Source of the DNA: Anaerocolumna sedimenticola
GTDB taxonomy: Bacteria > Bacillota > Clostridia > Lachnospirales > Lachnospiraceae
Length of the DNA stretch: 64,000 nucleotides
NCBI RefSeq assembly: GCF_009931695.1
Contig: NZ_CP048000.1
Span: 5,350,501-5,414,500 of the forward strand
Reading direction: 5' to 3'
Shown here: one piece after another, positions 60,282-64,000 of the stretch
How the letters are laid out: the number at the start of each line of letters is the position of its first letter
Numbering within the stretch: position 1 is the first letter of the stretch
Position numbers and translations under genes: made by a program
Notes under the pieces: generated by a model
What the model was told of the DNA's origin: nothing
Seen by the model: only the letters and a program-made list of their open reading frames with translations
Database searches by the model: none

Positions 60282-60423
60282 GTTACAAATCTCCTGAATT
60301 AAAATCTTTTTATTATAATAGTAAAACCTATAGTAATTCATAAAAAATATATGTATTAGACATTTGATTTTACAATTTTCATTCTAAATATATCAAAATA
60401 TAATCAATCTTACCTTATGCAAC

Positions 60424-61622
60424 CTATAGATCATTTTTCACTTTTATAAATCTGCTATTAAATATAAGTCCCAGAATTAGTATGAACGGAAATATTGTAG
60501 CAGCCAGTAAACCATTTTGCAGATTTTCACCCGTTTTTTCTGATACAACTCCAACCAAACCCGGCCCTATAGAGCAACCGATATCTCCTGCCAATGCAAG
60601 AAAAGCAAATAATGCGGTTCCTCCTCTTTTTAAAGCTTTTGACGCTAAACTAAGGCTTCCCGGCCACATGATACCAACGGAAAGTCCGCAAAGGGAACAT
60701 CCGACTAAAGCGAGTATTGGATTTTTAGAAAGAGCTGCCAATAAATAACTAACGATACATAAGATACCGCTGATAAACATAAATCTTTTCAGATTGATTT
60801 TTTCACTGTATTTACCGAAAAATACCCTGGTACTTCCCATAAAAAGTGCAAATGCACAGGGGCCGGCCAGATCACCTATCGTTTTAGATACGCCCAGTCC
60901 CGACTCGGCAAATGCAGAAGCCCACTGGCTCATACCAAGTTCCGATGCTCCTGCACTCATCATGAGTAATGCCAACAGCCAGAAAATTTTATTACTGAGG
61001 AGTTGTTTAATACTCATACTCTCTCCCTCTTCCACCAGTACCTTTATAGGAACCCTGCTAAAAAAGAAACAGTTAAACAAAGGAATGATTGCCCAAAGAC
61101 ATGCTAATATCCCCCAGTTCTTTAGTCCAAATACTGAAAAGAAAACCGTGCTTGCTATTACTACGAATACCTGTCCCCAGCAATAAAAGGAATGGAGTAA
61201 ACTCATGGCAGCTTCTTTTTTCTCCGTAGGACATGCCTCAACAATGGGCTTACCAAAACTTCGATTAACCCTCCGCCAATGGCATAGAAAACAACTGCTA
61301 TCAGAATTCCGATATAAGCATCAGGGAAAATATTAGGTAAAGCGGCCAAGCCGATCAGTCCGGCTGCCGCAAAGATATGTGCGGCAACTACTGATATACG
61401 ATAACCGATTTTATCAATCCACATAACCGAGCAAAAATCAACGGTTAATTGAATTCCAAAATTCAGGGTAACCAGCAATGCAATTTTATCAAGACTGATA
61501 TGATAGTTTTTGTGAAAGGTTATAAATAATAAGGGAGCAAAATTTACAATAATAGCCTGGGTGATATACCCAAGATAAGCGGCATAGATAGTATAATTAT
61601 AATTTTCTTTTATCTTTTTCAT
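60424..61622 (-). pseudogene. MFS transporter, frameshifted
   Basis: Two pieces (60424-61206 and 61203-61622) make one MFS protein of about 400 residues and 12 membrane segments. The N-terminal piece ends wrongly after VLVSP. In the other frame the sequence runs on as IVEACPTEKKEAAMSLLHSF, the expected MFS loop. One missing C in AGCCCATTG (near 61250) explains the break. Homologs of this type carry sugars or sugar derivatives. It follows the GH3 gene and may share its function. Confidence 0.82.
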
Positions 61623-61666
61623 TGGTTGACCTCGCTGTCATATAAACATGATTAAGTTAAATTTGT

Positions 61667-61674
61667 AAACGTTT
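61667..61674. promoter_or_regulatory. Possible LacI-type operator core
   Basis: AAACGTTT is a perfect palindrome within TTTGTAAACGTTTGTTT, between the MFS and GH3 genes, and resembles LacI-family operators. It is short and could be chance. Confidence 0.3.
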
Positions 61675-61688
61675 GTTTCATTTTAGAC

Positions 61689-61724
61689 GGATTAAAGCGG
61701 TACGCATACTTACCGCTTTAATCC
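61689..61724. terminator. Hairpin after the GH3 gene
   Basis: GGATTAAAGCGGTA (61689-61702) pairs with TACCGCTTTAATCC (61711-61724), a perfect 14-bp stem. The T-run is weak, so termination may be incomplete and let transcription continue into the MFS gene. Confidence 0.6.
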
Positions 61725-61733
61725 TAAATTCTC

Positions 61734-63901
61734 TTATTTACTATATTTCATTTTGTTATTGATTTTAATTTTGTGTGTCTCAATTATATCCGCACTGGAA
61801 GTAGCGATATATATGGTATATTCACCCGGTTCTACGACAAAACATTTTTCAGTAGGGGAATAGTAGGCAAATGCACTGCCATCAAGGGTTTTGGTGACTC
61901 TGCCCCTCTCACCCGGATTAAGGCTGATTTTTTGGAAAGCTTTTAAATCTTTTTGCGGCCGCTCCACCGGTTTTTGCACATTTTCGGCACATCCGGTATA
62001 AATCTGTATAACTTGAGCACCTGGAAGTTTACCTACGTTCGTAATGGTTATTGAAACTTTTACCTGAAGTGTCTCTTCTGTCTGTTCCAATCTGACTTCC
62101 CCCCGGTAACAGAAAAATCCGTGTAGGACAGCCCAAATCCAAATGGAAATGCCGGTTTTATATGATTGGAATCATAATGCCTGTATCCAATAAAAACACC
62201 TTCGGTATATATTATTTCCTTATCGTCCTGGGAAATTCCCGATTGGCAGGCGGGTGTATCAGCCAGTGTCATAGGGAAAGTCTCCGGCAGCTTACCGGAT
62301 GGATTCACTTTTCCAAATAATATTTCTGCCAGGGCATAACCGCCCTCCATACCGTTATACCAGGTCTGAACCAGGGTATCGGTTTTATCAAGCCAGGCGC
62401 TCATATCTACCGGTGAACCTGTCATCATAACTACAATGAGATCTTTCCTGACAGAAAGCAAGTCTAATATAAGAGTATCCTGACCATACGGTAACTTAAG
62501 GCTGCGTCTATCCATACCCTCCACATCATAATCATGGTTCAAACCTCCGATATAGATAACCACATCGGCATTTTTTGCCGCATCCAAAGCTTTCTGCCTG
62601 TATTCCCTGTTCTTTTCTGCACGTTCAGAATTTTTACTGTCTTCCCTGTTCCAGAATGCAGAATCTTCTTCCAGACTGTTTGCCTGCCAGCCCTCATCCC
62701 AAACGTTTCCCACAACAGAAGTATAATAACCGGGTTCATATTGAATTGTAACATTTCCTCCAAGAAGCATATGCATACCAAGCAACGGTGAAATCTCATA
62801 CAGTGCTTTAATTTCCGCACTTCCACCGCCAAGGGCATGCAATCTATCCCCGTTGTCACCGACGATAAGAATATGTTTTATTTTCTTTTCATCAAGAGGC
62901 AGTATATTCTGTTTATTTTTTAATAGAACAATGGATTCTTCTGCTGCTTTCCGAAGTTGTATACGGTCCTCTGTATCATTATAAGAATCTGCTTTTCTTT
63001 CACCATCCAGCATATTAAGCCTATTCATAACCCGAAGAATATTTCTCACCTTATCGTTTATGATATTTTCCGGAATCTTCCCCTCTTCCACTAATTTCTT
63101 TAACGGAGCAGCCATATAATATTCATCAAAATTATCTGTTACGCTCATCTCCATATCTAAACCATGAAAGGCTGCTTCCACAGTGTCTTTTACACCGCCC
63201 CAGTCGGATATGACAAAACCGTCAAATCCCCAGTCTTTTCTTAACACTTCATTAAGCAAATAATCATTATGGCAGCAGTAAGATCCATTCAGTTTGTTAT
63301 ATGCTCCCATAACAGCCGCTGCTTTTCCCTTTTGCACGGCTGCTTTAAACGCAGGAAAATAGATTTCCTGCAATGTTCTTTCGTCTACAATGGCATTTAC
63401 GGTTGTACGGTTTGTTTCCTGGCTGTTCACTGCAAAGTGTTTTACACAGGCTGCTATATCATTTTCCTGAATCCCTTGTATGAGAGGCACAACCATCTCT
63501 GCCGCCAGATACGGGTCTTCTCCCATATATTCAAAACTGCGGCCGCACAGGGGTGTTCTCATCATATTAATTCCCGGTGCAAGAATCATATCTTTACCTC
63601 GTCCCCTTGCCTCTTTGCCGAGTATTTTACCAGTTTCATAAGAAATATCCGGATTCCAGGTAGCTGCAAGTGCAGTGTTACTGGGAAGATAAGAGGTATA
63701 ATCATAATTTTGTCCGATCACCTGCCAGCTGGCTGGTTTATAATCCATTCTGCATCCCATAGGTCCATCGGAACTGATAAACGGAGGAATCCCAAGTCTT
63801 TCTATTCCCTTTGTCTGAAATAACTGGTTTCCATGAATCATACCAATTTTTTCATCCAAAGTCATGATACCAATAAGTTCTTCCAGTTGATTTTCTTTCA
63901 T
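61734..63901 (-). pseudogene. GH3 family beta-glucosidase-like enzyme, frameshifted
   Basis: Two pieces (62060-63901 and 61734-62090) make one protein of about 720 residues. The GH3 domain begins MTLDEKIGMIHGNQLFQTKG, has KHFAVNSQETNR and the nucleophile Asp in DGFVISDWGGV. The second domain and a C-terminal fibronectin III-like domain (TITNVGKLPGAQVIQIYTG) follow. The break is in a run of six G (CCGGGGGGAAGTC); seven G would restore GGEVRLEQTEETLQ. No signal peptide is seen, so it acts inside the cell on imported oligosaccharides. Confidence 0.87.
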
Positions 63902-64000
63902 AATTTTTATCCTAAATACCACACTCTTCTGTGTTTTACCACAGTAATTATTTGTGAAAGCCTATTGTGGTATCCTTTCTAATTTTATTCAGTCAGGCCA

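Noticed and set aside
61661..61680. Catabolite-response (cre) site between MFS and GH3 genes
   Set aside because: Only the left half and central CG fit; the right half lacks the CA pair. A LacI-like core is kept as a low-confidence site instead.
1..64000. tRNA or rRNA genes
   Set aside because: No cloverleaf with the GTTCRANNC-type T-loop block or rRNA-like sequence was noticed on either strand; a computed scan would be needed to be certain.

Overview
The window looks like a chromosome segment of a low-GC Gram-positive anaerobe, most likely Clostridia and possibly Lachnospiraceae. This is inferred from AT-rich codon use, strong AGGAGG-type ribosome binding sites, consensus TTGACA/TATAAT promoters and the gene families present. 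It has four parts.

(1) 1 to about 25.4 kb is most of a siphovirus-type prophage, cut by the left edge. The minus strand carries, in transcription order, an early block (DUF4406-like protein, P4/D5-type primase-helicase, VRR-NUC nuclease, SNF2 helicase, small proteins, an ArpU/DUF1492-like late regulator). It then carries a late block: HNH nuclease, small terminase, two DNA methyltransferases, small conserved proteins, large terminase, portal, ClpP-type protease, HK97 capsid, head fibre, connector, head closure, gp10-like protein, tail completion and major tail protein. The plus strand carries a second early block (two small proteins, DUF2800, DUF2815, family A DNA polymerase). The two early blocks diverge from a control region at 18.18-18.42 kb holding three copies of a strictly spaced two-part motif. 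A switch region at 23.6-24.5 kb holds two consensus promoters, a perfect operator palindrome and long hairpins next to a repressor-like gene. No integrase or lysis genes are seen, so these probably lie left of the window.

(2) 25.4-34.1 kb is an accessory defence island: an HNH nuclease remnant, an AbiJ-NTD3-like protein with a nuclease-like C-terminus, a solitary N4C/N6A-type methyltransferase that appears to start at ATT, and a three-gene Type IIS restriction-modification operon (two D12-class adenine methyltransferases, one with an N-terminal HTH, plus an AlwI-family endonuclease). A complete IS66-family element with perfect 8-bp target duplications is inserted just upstream of that operon. 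Its transposase carries one in-frame amber codon.

(3) 34.5-53 kb is ordinary chromosome: RlmD, a PocR-type chemoreceptor, a NagZ-like lipoprotein, MocR regulators, an EamA transporter, a LysA-like decarboxylase, a SagB-type oxidoreductase, an SDR, acetyltransferases, a threonine aldolase-like enzyme, MntP under a yybP-ykoY manganese riboswitch, and HflX. Two families of small inverted-repeat elements are scattered here. One has ends and a near-perfect 8-bp duplication like those of the IS66 element.

(4) 53-64 kb holds an unexplained short transcription unit, an XRE regulator with a repeat tail upstream of a two-subunit ABC exporter, a GIY-YIG protein, a SIMPL protein, an acetyltransferase, an MFS transporter and a GH3 glycosidase. 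Four genes here (XRE-repeat protein, first ABC subunit, MFS, GH3) are each split by one missing base, always in or beside a short homopolymer. That points either to sequence error or to recent decay or slippage, and should be settled before these genes are interpreted.
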